From contig CAYGPR010000014.1 of the NCBI GenBank assembly GCA_964351985.1, forward strand, positions 18,497-82,496: a stretch of DNA of 64,000 bases. The letters are read 5' to 3'. This document shows, one piece after another, positions 51,852 through 60,934 of this stretch. The DNA is from Meishania sp964351985. GTDB taxonomy: Bacteria > Bacteroidota > Bacteroidia > Flavobacteriales > Flavobacteriaceae. Under the pieces are notes generated by a model that saw only the letters and a list, made by a program, of their open reading frames with translations, made no database searches and was not told the DNA's origin. Every line of letters starts with the position of its first letter. The stretch's first letter is position 1. The translations under genes were made by a program, and so were the position numbers.

Positions 51852-53848
51852 TGAGCGTTAAGGAACAAATAGAATCACTGCGCGCAGAACTCCGCGAGCA
51901 CAATTACAACTACTACGTGCTTGACAATCCGACCATATCCGATTATGATTTCGATATGAAATTAAAGGAGTTACAAGCGTTGGAAGAGAAACATCCGGAA
52001 TTTTATGATGCCTCATCGCCAACTTTGCGGGTCGGGGGCAATGTGACCAAAAACTTTAATACCGTTGCACACGAGCAACGTATGTATTCGTTGGAGAATT
52101 CTTATTCCAAAGAAGACCTAACGGATTGGGAAAAGCGTGTACAAAGAATCTTGGGAGACATCGAAGTCGAATTTACCTGTGAACTGAAATATGATGGCGC
52201 GAGCATCAGTTTAACTTATGAAGAGGGAAAATTAGTTCGTGCCGTGACTAGGGGAGACGGATTTCAAGGCGATGACGTAACAACCAACGTTAAGACCATT
52301 CGTTCAGTTCCATTACGGTTGCAAGGCGACTATCCTCCAAAGTTTGATATTCGAGGAGAAATCGTTTTGCCGTTCGAGGGTTTTGCAAAAATGAACCAAG
52401 TGCGTATCGAGAATGGCGAAGAGCCTTATATGAATCCGCGTAACACGGCTTCCGGAAGTCTGAAGTTACAAGATAGTGCCCTGGTAGCCCAACGCCCATT
52501 GGATTGTCTTCTTTATGGCATAGTAGGTCAGAATACCGGAATCGAATCACAATGGCAAATGTTGGAAAAAGCACGGGAATGGGGGTTTAAAGTTCCATCA
52601 ATTGCCAAATTATGCAAATCGACAGATCAAGTTTTAGACTTTGTTGAACAATGGGATGTGCAACGCCATGAACTTCCGTATGAAACTGACGGGGTTGTCA
52701 TTAAAGTCAATAGCTTACGACAACAAGACGAATTGGGGTATACCGCCAAAGCACCGCGGTGGGCACTTGCCTATAAGTTCAAGGCAGAACAAGTTTCTAC
52801 AGTTCTTAATGAAATTACGTATCAAGTTGGGCGAACAGGAGCGATCACTCCCGTAGCGAATTTAGAGCCTGTTTTGTTGGCAGGCACTACAGTTAAAAGA
52901 GCTTCGCTGCACAATGCCGACCAAATCGCAAAATTGGATATCCGTGAAGGGGATACCGTTTTTGTGGAAAAAGGAGGGGAAATAATACCTAAAATAATCG
53001 GGGTCGATTTTACGAAGCGAAGTACTGATTCAAAACCCACTATCTATATTTCAGAATGCCCCGAATGTGGTACTCAATTAGTTCGGCAAGAGGGAGAGGC
53101 GCAGCATTTTTGTCCGAATGATACAGGCTGCCCACCGCAGATTACAGGTCGTATTCAACATTTTATTTCTCGAAAGGCATTGGACATTGAAGGTCTGGGA
53201 AGTGAAACAGTTGAGCTGTTATTCAATGAAGGGCTGATAAACAATTATGCAGATCTTTACACGTTGACCAAGGAGCAAGTCATGCCGTTGGAACGGATGG
53301 CAGAAAAGTCCGCTGAGAATTTGGTAGCCGGAGTGGAAGCTTCGAAAAAGATTCCATTCGAACGCGTTTTATTTGGCCTTGGAATTCGATATGTCGGAGA
53401 AACTGTGGCGAAAAAGTTAGCAAAGGCTTATAAGAATATAGACGCCTTGATGGTCGCAAATATGTTGGATTTGGTTGCGGTCGACGAAATTGGGGAGCGT
53501 ATTGCACAAAGTGTTGTTGAATTTTTCGGTAATTACGAAAATGTTGAAATCGTCAAGCGATTAAAATCATACGGATTGCAATTCTCCCTTTCTGAAGAAC
53601 AATTGCAGAACCAGACCGATACCCTGAAGGGTAAGTCTTTTGTAGTTTCAGGGGTTTTTGAAAAAGTCAGCCGCACCGATCTTAAAAAACTGATTGAGGA
53701 TAATGGAGGAAAAGTCTCTTCTTCGATTTCTTCAAAAACTTCCTATGTTGTTGCAGGCGATAATATGGGTCCGAGTAAAAAAACCAAGGCCGAAAGTTTG
53801 GGCGTGCCTATAATTTCTGAAGATGTTTTTTTAGGGATGCTTAGTTAG
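51851..53848 (+). CDS. ligA: NAD-dependent DNA ligase
   Basis: 665 residues. Seals nicks in replication and repair. Ia domain (about 1-65, HNYNYYVLDNPTISDYDFD), adenylation domain with K113 in CELKYDGAS, OB fold (about 310-395), four-Cys zinc finger (CPECG...FCPNDTGCPP, about 402-430), helix-hairpin-helix repeats (about 435-575) and a BRCT domain (about 590-665). All catalytic parts look intact and the length is normal. Begins on the last base of the LOG gene stop. Confidence 0.98.
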   Translation: MSVKEQIESLRAELREHNYNYYVLDNPTISDYDFDMKLKELQALEEKHPEFYDASSPTLRVGGNVTKNFNTVAHEQRMYSLENSYSKEDLTDWEKRVQRILGDIEVEFTCELKYDGASISLTYEEGKLVRAVTRGDGFQGDDVTTNVKTIRSVPLRLQGDYPPKFDIRGEIVLPFEGFAKMNQVRIENGEEPYMNPRNTASGSLKLQDSALVAQRPLDCLLYGIVGQNTGIESQWQMLEKAREWGFKVPSIAKLCKSTDQVLDFVEQWDVQRHELPYETDGVVIKVNSLRQQDELGYTAKAPRWALAYKFKAEQVSTVLNEITYQVGRTGAITPVANLEPVLLAGTTVKRASLHNADQIAKLDIREGDTVFVEKGGEIIPKIIGVDFTKRSTDSKPTIYISECPECGTQLVRQEGEAQHFCPNDTGCPPQITGRIQHFISRKALDIEGLGSETVELLFNEGLINNYADLYTLTKEQVMPLERMAEKSAENLVAGVEASKKIPFERVLFGLGIRYVGETVAKKLAKAYKNIDALMVANMLDLVAVDEIGERIAQSVVEFFGNYENVEIVKRLKSYGLQFSLSEEQLQNQTDTLKGKSFVVSGVFEKVSRTDLKKLIEDNGGKVSSSISSKTSYVVAGDNMGPSKKTKAESLGVPIISEDVFLGMLS

Positions 53849-53887
53849 TCTAAAGTCAGAAACCCTTGATTCTAAAAATGCCTGTCC

Positions 53888-53907
53888 GGTCGAGCGCAGT
53901 CGAGACC
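53888..53907. repeat. Short GTCGAG-containing repeat
   Basis: GGTCGAGCGCAGTCGAGACC: two GTCGAG copies 10 bp apart within outer GGTC/GACC complements. A motif of this kind recurs in Flavobacteriia intergenic DNA; here it sits 40 bp after ligA. Confidence 0.4.
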
Positions 53908-53935
53908 TATTTTTAAATGGTTTTATTTTGAATAC

Positions 53936-54514
53936 ATGATAACCAACACCACCAACAGATTTTGGTTTGTGCTTTTGTCGGCCTTCGCATTTATCATTAG
54001 GGATAAAAGAATGCGAAAGTGGTTTTGGGTTCCCTTCGCAATTATCTTGATCGGTTTTTTGTTGCCGCAAAATATGATTAACCCGGTAAGAGGAGCCACG
54101 ACCAAAAGTTGGGCGGACGATTCTTTTTGGGCCTACCCATGGGGAACTTCGATCACCCACAAAGGCATCGATATTTTTGAAGAACGCGGAACTGATGTCA
54201 TCGCATCCACCCACGGAATTGTTGTTTACACCTATGAAGGAGGAAAAGGAGGGAAGTCAGTGATGATGCTCGGCCCTAAATGGCGATTCCACTATTACGC
54301 CCATTTGGATGAAATAAGAACCTTCCCCTTAAAACCTTTAAAAAGAGGGGCGGTTTTGGGTACCGTTGGCGATACTGGAAATGCAAAGGGCAAGCCACCG
54401 CATTTGCATTATGCGATTACCACACCTTTTCCATACTTCCACTTAAAGGACTCGGTCGCCGTTCAGGGCTGGAAAAAGATGTTTCATCTGAATCCTGATG
54501 TTTGGCTGCGTTAG
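53936..54514 (+). CDS. M23-family metallopeptidase
   Basis: 192 residues. Two N-terminal hydrophobic segments (about 7-24 and 29-47) anchor it, followed by the LytM/M23 domain: zinc ligands in HKGIDIFEERGTDVIA (H and D, about 79-84) and HLHYAI (about 161-166). Cleaves peptidoglycan cross-bridge peptides, or acts as an amidase activator if degenerate; the HxH pair is intact, favouring an active enzyme. Stop at 54514, 11 bp before the convergent hydrolase gene. Confidence 0.9.
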   Translation: MITNTTNRFWFVLLSAFAFIIRDKRMRKWFWVPFAIILIGFLLPQNMINPVRGATTKSWADDSFWAYPWGTSITHKGIDIFEERGTDVIASTHGIVVYTYEGGKGGKSVMMLGPKWRFHYYAHLDEIRTFPLKPLKRGAVLGTVGDTGNAKGKPPHLHYAITTPFPYFHLKDSVAVQGWKKMFHLNPDVWLR

Positions 54515-54524
54515 AGGTTTTGAA

Positions 54525-56459
54525 TCAATACCGCACATCCATTGTGAAACCCAAGCCCATACCTTTTAATTTTTTTTTCATTTTGGATTCCTTCGAGCCT
54601 CGTTCATAAGTTCCTCCGGTCAAAAGGCCCACAGATACTATCAAGGCTTCAGTAGGTTTTATCTCCCCTTCATTATCTACCCATTCGAGAGTGGTTATTA
54701 CATCCTCCGTAAGAACGATATCATATGCTCTAAGATTAGTAGATATCATACCTGTTTGCTTTGGTTCAACGGAGATAATAATGTTTTCTTTTAAAACATT
54801 TTCATCAGGCTTTCCGTTTTTGATTTTGTACATATTCAATCTAAAAAATGACTTGGCACTAAATCGATTGTATGAAATATGGAAGTTAAAAGAGTCTACA
54901 AAAGTCGGTCGCCTACCTACATTCATGCGAATGCCCATTTCTTTTCCCAATTGTTCATAATAAAACAAATGACCAATAAACGTTGATTTCGTATTGTTGC
55001 CTAAGGTTTTCTTCTTCCATTTTTTTGCGGTAACAACGACCTCTTTTAATTCAGCTACTTCTTCTTCTAGATTTACTTGAATACCGTTTTTTTTATTAAA
55101 TAGATTCTTGATCAAAAGCGTTTGAGGTTTATAGCCGATCATTGAAATTCTCACAGTATCATTTACATTCGATTCTAAAAGCTGAAATTCAAAAGTGCCT
55201 TCTTTAGTACTTACAGTCCCAATTTCTTTGTTCAAAACCCCAATATTCACATAGGCTAGGTTCTCCTTTGTTTTCGAGTCTTGAATTTTACCAGAAAGTA
55301 AAATTTCCTGTGGTTTCTCGGTGCTGAATTCATAAGGGGTTTTGGTTATATTTCTTTCTTGAATTAATTGTTCATAATACTTTTGAAATCCGTTTTTTTC
55401 CTTCAACTTTTCTCCAAAGAAAAGTATGGTGCTTTCCATTATTCGTTCATAGCTTTCAATTTGTTCAGAAGATGTTCTTAGAGTCCAGGCAATACTTCCA
55501 AAATCTTCGTGCTTGCTATCCTTCAGTCTTAGATAATATTTATCGGAATCGATTTTTTTAAAATAGTGATATTCCCCTGTAGGATTAAACTCGTCGAATC
55601 TATCCCCAGCTTCGATATGTAGATAGGGAGTTGTTATTTTTTCGGGATGGATAAGATCCGCTTCATATATTTCTGAAAGAAAGTCATCGTCTTCTTCGGT
55701 ATCGCCATAATAGAAAATATCGGAACCATCCAAAGAAACGAAAGCGCCAAATTCTGGATGCTTGTCGAGCATCAGTATTCCGCTCATACCGCCCCAACTC
55801 AGGCCAAGAATCCCTATGTTGTTAAAATCGATATTCAAATTTGTTTGTTTTCTTAGTTCCTGTAGTGCGAATTCGGCATCTTCAACTTGTTCCATAGTAT
55901 CTAGAAGGTCATTGGTCATATCCCCAGGATACCTTCCAACCGAAGAAATTGAGAGTACTACAAAGCCATTTTGTGCTAAGCGTTCTAGCAGACGGTAACT
56001 TTCCCAGCCCATACCGTTATACCCCGCCAAGTATATGATTAACGGAAATTTTCCATTCGCGGCGGGACCATTCTTATGACTTTCAGTTTTTACTTTTAGC
56101 AAGCGCGTTCCCTCTTTTGGCTCGACTCCAAAACCAGCGACCAAGTAGAGAATTAACTCATCTGAAATACCTGTATAATCTGTTTCGTCTTGATAGTGAT
56201 TCGCCCTTTCTTCATGAAGCTGGTACAAATCTTCAAAAAGCATTTGCTTTCCTTTTTTTTCTTCGGATGGATACCAAATATCTAAATCCAAAGGTCGAAA
56301 GTGTAGTCGGTCGGTTTGTGAAGTATTTGGTTTATACACTCTTGAAGAATCGATGAGTTGAATGGTTTTAAATGCAGCATGATATGGCGGATTCGTTTCT
56401 TGGGAAGAACCACAAAATGCTATTAGACCAAAAAGAAGAAGGAGTATTTTTATGTTCAT
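54525..56459 (-). CDS. Exported alpha/beta hydrolase with carboxypeptidase-like regulatory domain
   Basis: 644 residues. Signal peptide (about 1-19). A PAF-acetylhydrolase/dienelactone-hydrolase-like domain (about 50-360) has nucleophile S221 in GLSWGG; candidate Asp and His are near DRFDEF and KHEDF. A CarboxypepD_reg-like sandwich follows (about 395-470, SGKIQDSKTKENLAYVNIGVLNKEIGTVSTKEGTFEF), then about 165 residues of unassigned sequence. The hydrolase-regulatory fusion is unusual. It lies 83 bp after the glycerate kinase gene and could belong to the same transcript, but the substrate is unknown. Confidence 0.78.
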   Translation of the reverse strand: MNIKILLLLFGLIAFCGSSQETNPPYHAAFKTIQLIDSSRVYKPNTSQTDRLHFRPLDLDIWYPSEEKKGKQMLFEDLYQLHEERANHYQDETDYTGISDELILYLVAGFGVEPKEGTRLLKVKTESHKNGPAANGKFPLIIYLAGYNGMGWESYRLLERLAQNGFVVLSISSVGRYPGDMTNDLLDTMEQVEDAEFALQELRKQTNLNIDFNNIGILGLSWGGMSGILMLDKHPEFGAFVSLDGSDIFYYGDTEEDDDFLSEIYEADLIHPEKITTPYLHIEAGDRFDEFNPTGEYHYFKKIDSDKYYLRLKDSKHEDFGSIAWTLRTSSEQIESYERIMESTILFFGEKLKEKNGFQKYYEQLIQERNITKTPYEFSTEKPQEILLSGKIQDSKTKENLAYVNIGVLNKEIGTVSTKEGTFEFQLLESNVNDTVRISMIGYKPQTLLIKNLFNKKNGIQVNLEEEVAELKEVVVTAKKWKKKTLGNNTKSTFIGHLFYYEQLGKEMGIRMNVGRRPTFVDSFNFHISYNRFSAKSFFRLNMYKIKNGKPDENVLKENIIISVEPKQTGMISTNLRAYDIVLTEDVITTLEWVDNEGEIKPTEALIVSVGLLTGGTYERGSKESKMKKKLKGMGLGFTMDVRY

Positions 56460-56542
56460 GCCGCTAATTTATAGGGCAAAATAGTATAAGAGCGGTAAGG
56501 TTTTGTTAAAGATTTAATTTTTTGACAATGCCAATCAAATTT

Positions 56543-57670
56543 TCATCGCCTAACCATTCTGGCAAAATTGTATGTTGCATTGACCAAGTTTGCGTAACTC
56601 GAGTCCATTGCCTCTTGTAGGTTCGAAACACCTCTGACAATCGAGGTTACATAGGTTAGCTGCAATTGATCTTGTTCTTTTTCGGTAACATCGACCGAAC
56701 CACATAAAGCGGCCACGGGAATATTTTTTTTCGAAGCAGCTGAAATTACCCCGGCTATGGTTTTGCCAGAAAGGGTTTGAATATCCAATTTTCCTTCGCC
56801 CGTAATTATCCAGTCAGCATCGGTTATTGCATTATCGAAATCGGCCAATTCTTTGATGAGTTCGATGCCAGAAGTCAATTGGCCTTTTAGAAAAACCAAG
56901 GCTCCACCTCCGATTCCTCCGGCAGCTCCAGAGCCGGCCATCTTTTGAAGGTCGATTTCGTATGTTTCCGCTATTATTTTTGAAAAATTACGAAGTCCAT
57001 TATCCAACGATTCGATTTCGCTTTGCGAGGCTCCTTTTTGTGCGGCGTATATTTTGGCCGCTCCGTTTTCTCCGTAAAAAGGATTTGAAACATCACATGC
57101 GACTTTAAATTTCACATCTTCGAGCTTGGGATGCTTTTTAGAGTCATCGATTTCTGCTACCACAATTAAATTACTTCCTATGGGTTTTAACTCTTCCCCA
57201 TCTTTGTCTAAGAAACGGAATCCCAGGGCATTTGCCATGCCCATGCCACCGTCGTTGGTGGCACTTCCGCCGATACCCAAAATAATTTCTTTTGCTCCAC
57301 GATTTAAGGCATCCGAAATCAGTTCGCCGGTTCCGAAAGTCGTCGCATTTGAACAATCTCTTTCTTCCTCATTCAACAATTTGAGTCCTGATGCTTCCGC
57401 CATTTCGATATAGGCGATTTGGCTTTTTTCTGAATATAGATAGGGAGCTTCTACTGGTTTGAAAAATGGATTGTTGACCTTGATGGAAATCTTTTCTCCG
57501 TCTAAATAATATTTCACGACATCAATGGTTCCATCGCCTCCATCGGCTAATGGCATTTTAACGATTTGCAAGTCATCAAATACTTTTTTGAGCCCTTCTT
57601 CAACGGCATCACAAAATTCAAATCCGGTTAGGGAACCCTTAAATTTATCAGGAGCTATTATAAATTTCAT
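56543..57670 (-). CDS. glxK: Glycerate kinase
   Basis: 375 residues, glycerate kinase type 1 family. Phosphorylates D-glycerate with ATP, usually to 2-phosphoglycerate, feeding lower glycolysis. Marks: FIIAPDKFKGSLTGFEF (about 3-19), LADGGDGTIDVV (about 42-53), ILGIGGSATNDGGMGMANALGF (about 131-152), GSGAAGGIGGGAL and WIITGEGKLDIQTLSGK (about 285-301). Starts 5 bp after the symporter stop, and the GH63-type hydrolase lies upstream, so glycerate is probably made by that hydrolase. A broken second copy lies at 27741-28852. Confidence 0.94.
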   Translation of the reverse strand: MKFIIAPDKFKGSLTGFEFCDAVEEGLKKVFDDLQIVKMPLADGGDGTIDVVKYYLDGEKISIKVNNPFFKPVEAPYLYSEKSQIAYIEMAEASGLKLLNEEERDCSNATTFGTGELISDALNRGAKEIILGIGGSATNDGGMGMANALGFRFLDKDGEELKPIGSNLIVVAEIDDSKKHPKLEDVKFKVACDVSNPFYGENGAAKIYAAQKGASQSEIESLDNGLRNFSKIIAETYEIDLQKMAGSGAAGGIGGGALVFLKGQLTSGIELIKELADFDNAITDADWIITGEGKLDIQTLSGKTIAGVISAASKKNIPVAALCGSVDVTEKEQDQLQLTYVTSIVRGVSNLQEAMDSSYANLVNATYNFARMVRR

Positions 57671-57675
57671 GTCGA

Positions 57676-59277
57676 CTAAAATAATGATGGAAGAATTATA
57701 CTAAAAAGCACTATTAGGGCAAAGAAAGAAGCTAGAAGAATAACTTCTTTTTTACCTTGGTAGTAGACAACTTCGAGACCTTCATTTACCCTTTGCCTAA
57801 TAAGAGCACTAATTAGAAGTGCAACAACGATTGTAACCAAACAACCAATGGCATTCCACCAGAACCAGAATACTTCCGGTACTGACAACCATAAATAAAT
57901 ATTGAACGCGACCCCTGCAACTATGCCAATATTGGCCCCAAGCGCATGGGTTTTCTTTGTCAGAATGGCAAGTATGAACGCAGCTAAAATCGGTCCGTAG
58001 AATACAGAGCTGATTTTGTTTATTACTTCGATGACCGTGCCTTCAATATTGCCTGCGAAAAATGCAAATGACAGACATACCAAACCCCAGAAAATAGATA
58101 ACAAACGTGAGTTCATCACATATTTCGAATCGCTCATATCAGGCTTGAATCTTTTGATAAAATCTTCCATCGTAACTGCGGATAGCGAGTTTACCGTTGA
58201 ACTCAAAGTTGACATCGCTGCCGACATTATGGCGACGATTAAGATTCCGATGATTCCATTGGGCAAATAATTAATTATAAAAACCGGAACCATTAAATCG
58301 GCTTTTTTTCCTTCAAGCGAACCTATGTTCGCTTGGTAAACTGATTCCATCATTTCTTGAAAACCTGCATCTTGAACTAAAAGTGTGCCCAAAACAAGTC
58401 CCATAATACAATAGGTCAAAGTCAACGGAAATCTAAAAAGACCGTTCGCAAGTAACAGTTTTTTGATCGTCGGCATTCCTTTGGCCGATAGTAGTCGTTG
58501 CGACTGGGTTTGGTCGGTACCGTAATAAGAAGCGTACAGGAAAAAACCACCAATGACCATTGGCCAAAAACCGAACTCATCTTGGCCATCGGCATTATCA
58601 AACCCCCATTTGTCAAAATCAACAGCAGTTAGTCTGTCTTGATCAACTTGGGTAATGAAATTTTCAAAACCTCCCAATTCACTTATTCCATAGAAAAGAC
58701 AAATTATAATGCCCAAGAATAGGATTATCATTTGAATAACATCTCCCCAAATAACCGCTTTCATACCTCCTTGGAATGAATAGATCATGGTAATAATCCC
58801 GATTATGGCTATGGATATCCAAAAATCGATTCCTACCGTCGCTTGAAGAATCAATGCCATTGTGTAGACCATGACCCCGGTTGCAACTGAACGGCTGATC
58901 TGAAAAACAAAACTGATCAACAACCTGGAAGAGGCGTCGAAACGTTGCTCCAAATATTCATAAACGCTTACGATACCTGATTTATAGAGTGTTGGGATAA
59001 TGGCAATCAATAGGAAGGCCATGGCCAGCGGCACCCCAAATTCATAGGTCAACCACTGTAGACCTCCACCTTCTTTAAGTCCCACAAATGCTGGTGCAGA
59101 AATAAAACTTATGGCCGATAATTGGGTTGCCATAGTCGACAAGCTTAAGGGCAGCCAACCCATGCTTCTTCCTCCCAAAAAATAATCGCCTGAGCTTTTA
59201 TTTTCTTTAAAAAAGTAGCCGATCCCCAAAAACGCGGCCATGTATACGACGATGATAATATAATCTATGTAGTTCAT
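57676..59277 (-). CDS. Sodium:solute symporter (SSS family)
   Basis: 533 residues with about 13-14 membrane helices. Typical strings: GYFFKENKSSGDYFLGGRSMGWLPLSLSTMATQLSAISFISAPAFVGLKEGGGLQWL (about 20-76), TYCIMGLVLG, and AIMSAAMSTLSSTVNSLSAVTMEDF (about 345-369), which holds the sodium-site serine/threonine region. Couples sodium influx to uptake of a sugar, amino acid or organic acid. Placed between a glycosylglycerate-type hydrolase (132 bp upstream) and glycerate kinase (5 bp downstream); a glycosylglycerate is a logical substrate, by inference. Confidence 0.93.
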   Translation of the reverse strand: MNYIDYIIIVVYMAAFLGIGYFFKENKSSGDYFLGGRSMGWLPLSLSTMATQLSAISFISAPAFVGLKEGGGLQWLTYEFGVPLAMAFLLIAIIPTLYKSGIVSVYEYLEQRFDASSRLLISFVFQISRSVATGVMVYTMALILQATVGIDFWISIAIIGIITMIYSFQGGMKAVIWGDVIQMIILFLGIIICLFYGISELGGFENFITQVDQDRLTAVDFDKWGFDNADGQDEFGFWPMVIGGFFLYASYYGTDQTQSQRLLSAKGMPTIKKLLLANGLFRFPLTLTYCIMGLVLGTLLVQDAGFQEMMESVYQANIGSLEGKKADLMVPVFIINYLPNGIIGILIVAIMSAAMSTLSSTVNSLSAVTMEDFIKRFKPDMSDSKYVMNSRLLSIFWGLVCLSFAFFAGNIEGTVIEVINKISSVFYGPILAAFILAILTKKTHALGANIGIVAGVAFNIYLWLSVPEVFWFWWNAIGCLVTIVVALLISALIRQRVNEGLEVVYYQGKKEVILLASFFALIVLFSIILPSLF

Positions 59278-59409
59278 GGTTGTTATTTATTTTGTTGGTT
59301 CAGTTGAAGTACTCGTTTAAAGCTATATTTCAATATGCGATATAAAAAGGTTTTTCTTTGAACGCACAAAGCCTGCAAAGAAATTGGCAAAAAACCTTAA
59401 GCGCCACTA

Positions 59410-60732
59410 TTATTCAGGATTATCGTCATTCAAGAGATCTATTAAAAGTGCCGCACTCCATGAAAAATTATTTCCGCCGTAGCCTATTCTGGAAGCTTCG
59501 CCAGTATCTTTTCTGCAGTCGAAATACTCGTAAAATCCATCTCTGGTTATCAGCTCGATGGAATCTTTTTTTATCCGTTGAGCAACCTTGTCAAACCCAT
59601 ATTTCTTCAATCCGTAATAGAGTAACCAGTTCATATTTATCCAAACGGGACCGCGCCAATATTTTCTGGGATTGAACCTGTCACTTTCCGGGTCGAAAGA
59701 TGCACAAAGATATTTATCGTCTCCTCCAAACTTATCCATCATGGTCTTCAACAAAATCTCGGCCCTTTCTTGATCGGGGATGCTTGCGAATAGCGGCGAA
59801 AAAGATGATGATGATATATGCCTTATGGGTTTTTCGTTTCTCAAGTCATAGTGAATATAAGCTCCTAAATCAGAATCAAACAACTTTGTATTAAAATTCT
59901 TGATACTCTTTTTCTGCCACTTTTTTAATTGTGTTTTTTTAGCATCGTTGCCTCCGATTAAGTCATAAAGGTGCAACAGCGCTTCGTTTGATTCGATGAG
60001 CATGGCATTGAACAAAGGATCTTGTACCAGGAACGGGGACAGTTCAGCAATTTTGACATCACTGTAATTATGTTCTTTGGCAATATCTATAATATGTAAA
60101 TAGTGGTCGTACTCTCGCTTTGAAGGACGTTGTGAGGCATCGACATGCGTTGTGTCTTTTCGTTCAAAGGTATATTCCGGCGGGTTCATAGTCTTCCAGA
60201 TATCATCCCAAACGGGGGAGTTATCGGTACCTGATTCCCAATTGTGGTAGATGTAAACCAATCCCTCGTCTTGTGGATCTCTATTGGTATAAAAATAAAC
60301 GTGATTTTGGTATACTCGGTCGATTTTTTCTTTGATGTACGAAAGCATATCTTGCTTATCCTCCGCAATACGATACATTTCTTTCAAGACAAAACCTGTT
60401 ACCGGGGGCTGGGTCATTCCGGTCGACTTGTATTTTTTGGAGGACAGCGGATGTAATTCCGATTGATGAAAATCCGCCCCTGGAAAATAGGAGTCATTTT
60501 CATTATGGAAAACGATATGGGGAATAAAACCATTTTCCCATTGAGCATCTAAAAGGGTTTTAATCTCCAATTTTGCTTTTTCAATGTCGTAGTAAGCCTG
60601 GCCTATGGCGATAAAACCGGAATCCCATTTCCATTGAAAAGGATACAATCCTTGACTTGGAATGGTAAAACCACCTTTTTGGAAATTGGCTTCAAGCACC
60701 TGAATTGCTTGATCTATTAATTCTTTACTCAT
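59410..60732 (-). CDS. GH63-type glycosidase resembling mannosyl/glucosylglycerate hydrolase
   Basis: 440 residues, an (alpha/alpha)6-barrel of the MGH1-like GH63 group, with no signal peptide, so cytosolic. Strings fitting mannosyl- and glucosylglycerate hydrolases: QWKWDSGFIAIG (about 33-44), NWESGTDNSPVWD (about 164-176) with D170 as candidate general acid, YWRGPVWINMNWLLYYGL (about 359-376) and GFYEYFDCRKDTGEA with E402 as candidate base, then FSWSAALLIDLL. Length (440) suits bacterial MgH/GgH and is shorter than trehalase or glucosidase I. With the symporter and glycerate kinase it gives a coherent pathway. Trehalase or another alpha-glucosidase activity cannot be ruled out. Confidence 0.8.
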   Translation of the reverse strand: MSKELIDQAIQVLEANFQKGGFTIPSQGLYPFQWKWDSGFIAIGQAYYDIEKAKLEIKTLLDAQWENGFIPHIVFHNENDSYFPGADFHQSELHPLSSKKYKSTGMTQPPVTGFVLKEMYRIAEDKQDMLSYIKEKIDRVYQNHVYFYTNRDPQDEGLVYIYHNWESGTDNSPVWDDIWKTMNPPEYTFERKDTTHVDASQRPSKREYDHYLHIIDIAKEHNYSDVKIAELSPFLVQDPLFNAMLIESNEALLHLYDLIGGNDAKKTQLKKWQKKSIKNFNTKLFDSDLGAYIHYDLRNEKPIRHISSSSFSPLFASIPDQERAEILLKTMMDKFGGDDKYLCASFDPESDRFNPRKYWRGPVWINMNWLLYYGLKKYGFDKVAQRIKKDSIELITRDGFYEYFDCRKDTGEASRIGYGGNNFSWSAALLIDLLNDDNPE

Positions 60733-60934
60733 AAATTGAAGAAGATTAAAACAAATTGACGGCGAAACCAGCCAAAATATATTGCATTAAAAAACCAACT
60801 TAAGAAAACTTGTTCAAACTTCTGTTGAAAGAGCGGCACTTTTTAAATGTCATTTAATATTACAAACTAATTTCCGCTATTTTTGAGAAAGAGAAATCAT
60901 CTGATTTTCTTCCACCAACCAAAAGCGAAAATAT
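60733..60934. promoter_or_regulatory. Divergent promoter region of the two catabolic operons
   Basis: 202 bp between opposite starts at 60732 and 60935. The plus strand carries TATTTTTG (60878-60885), an exact TAnnTTTG match, 49 bp before the permease ATG. On the minus strand TATATTTTG (60781-60773) is a weaker -7 candidate. No operator repeat was recognised. Confidence 0.5.
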
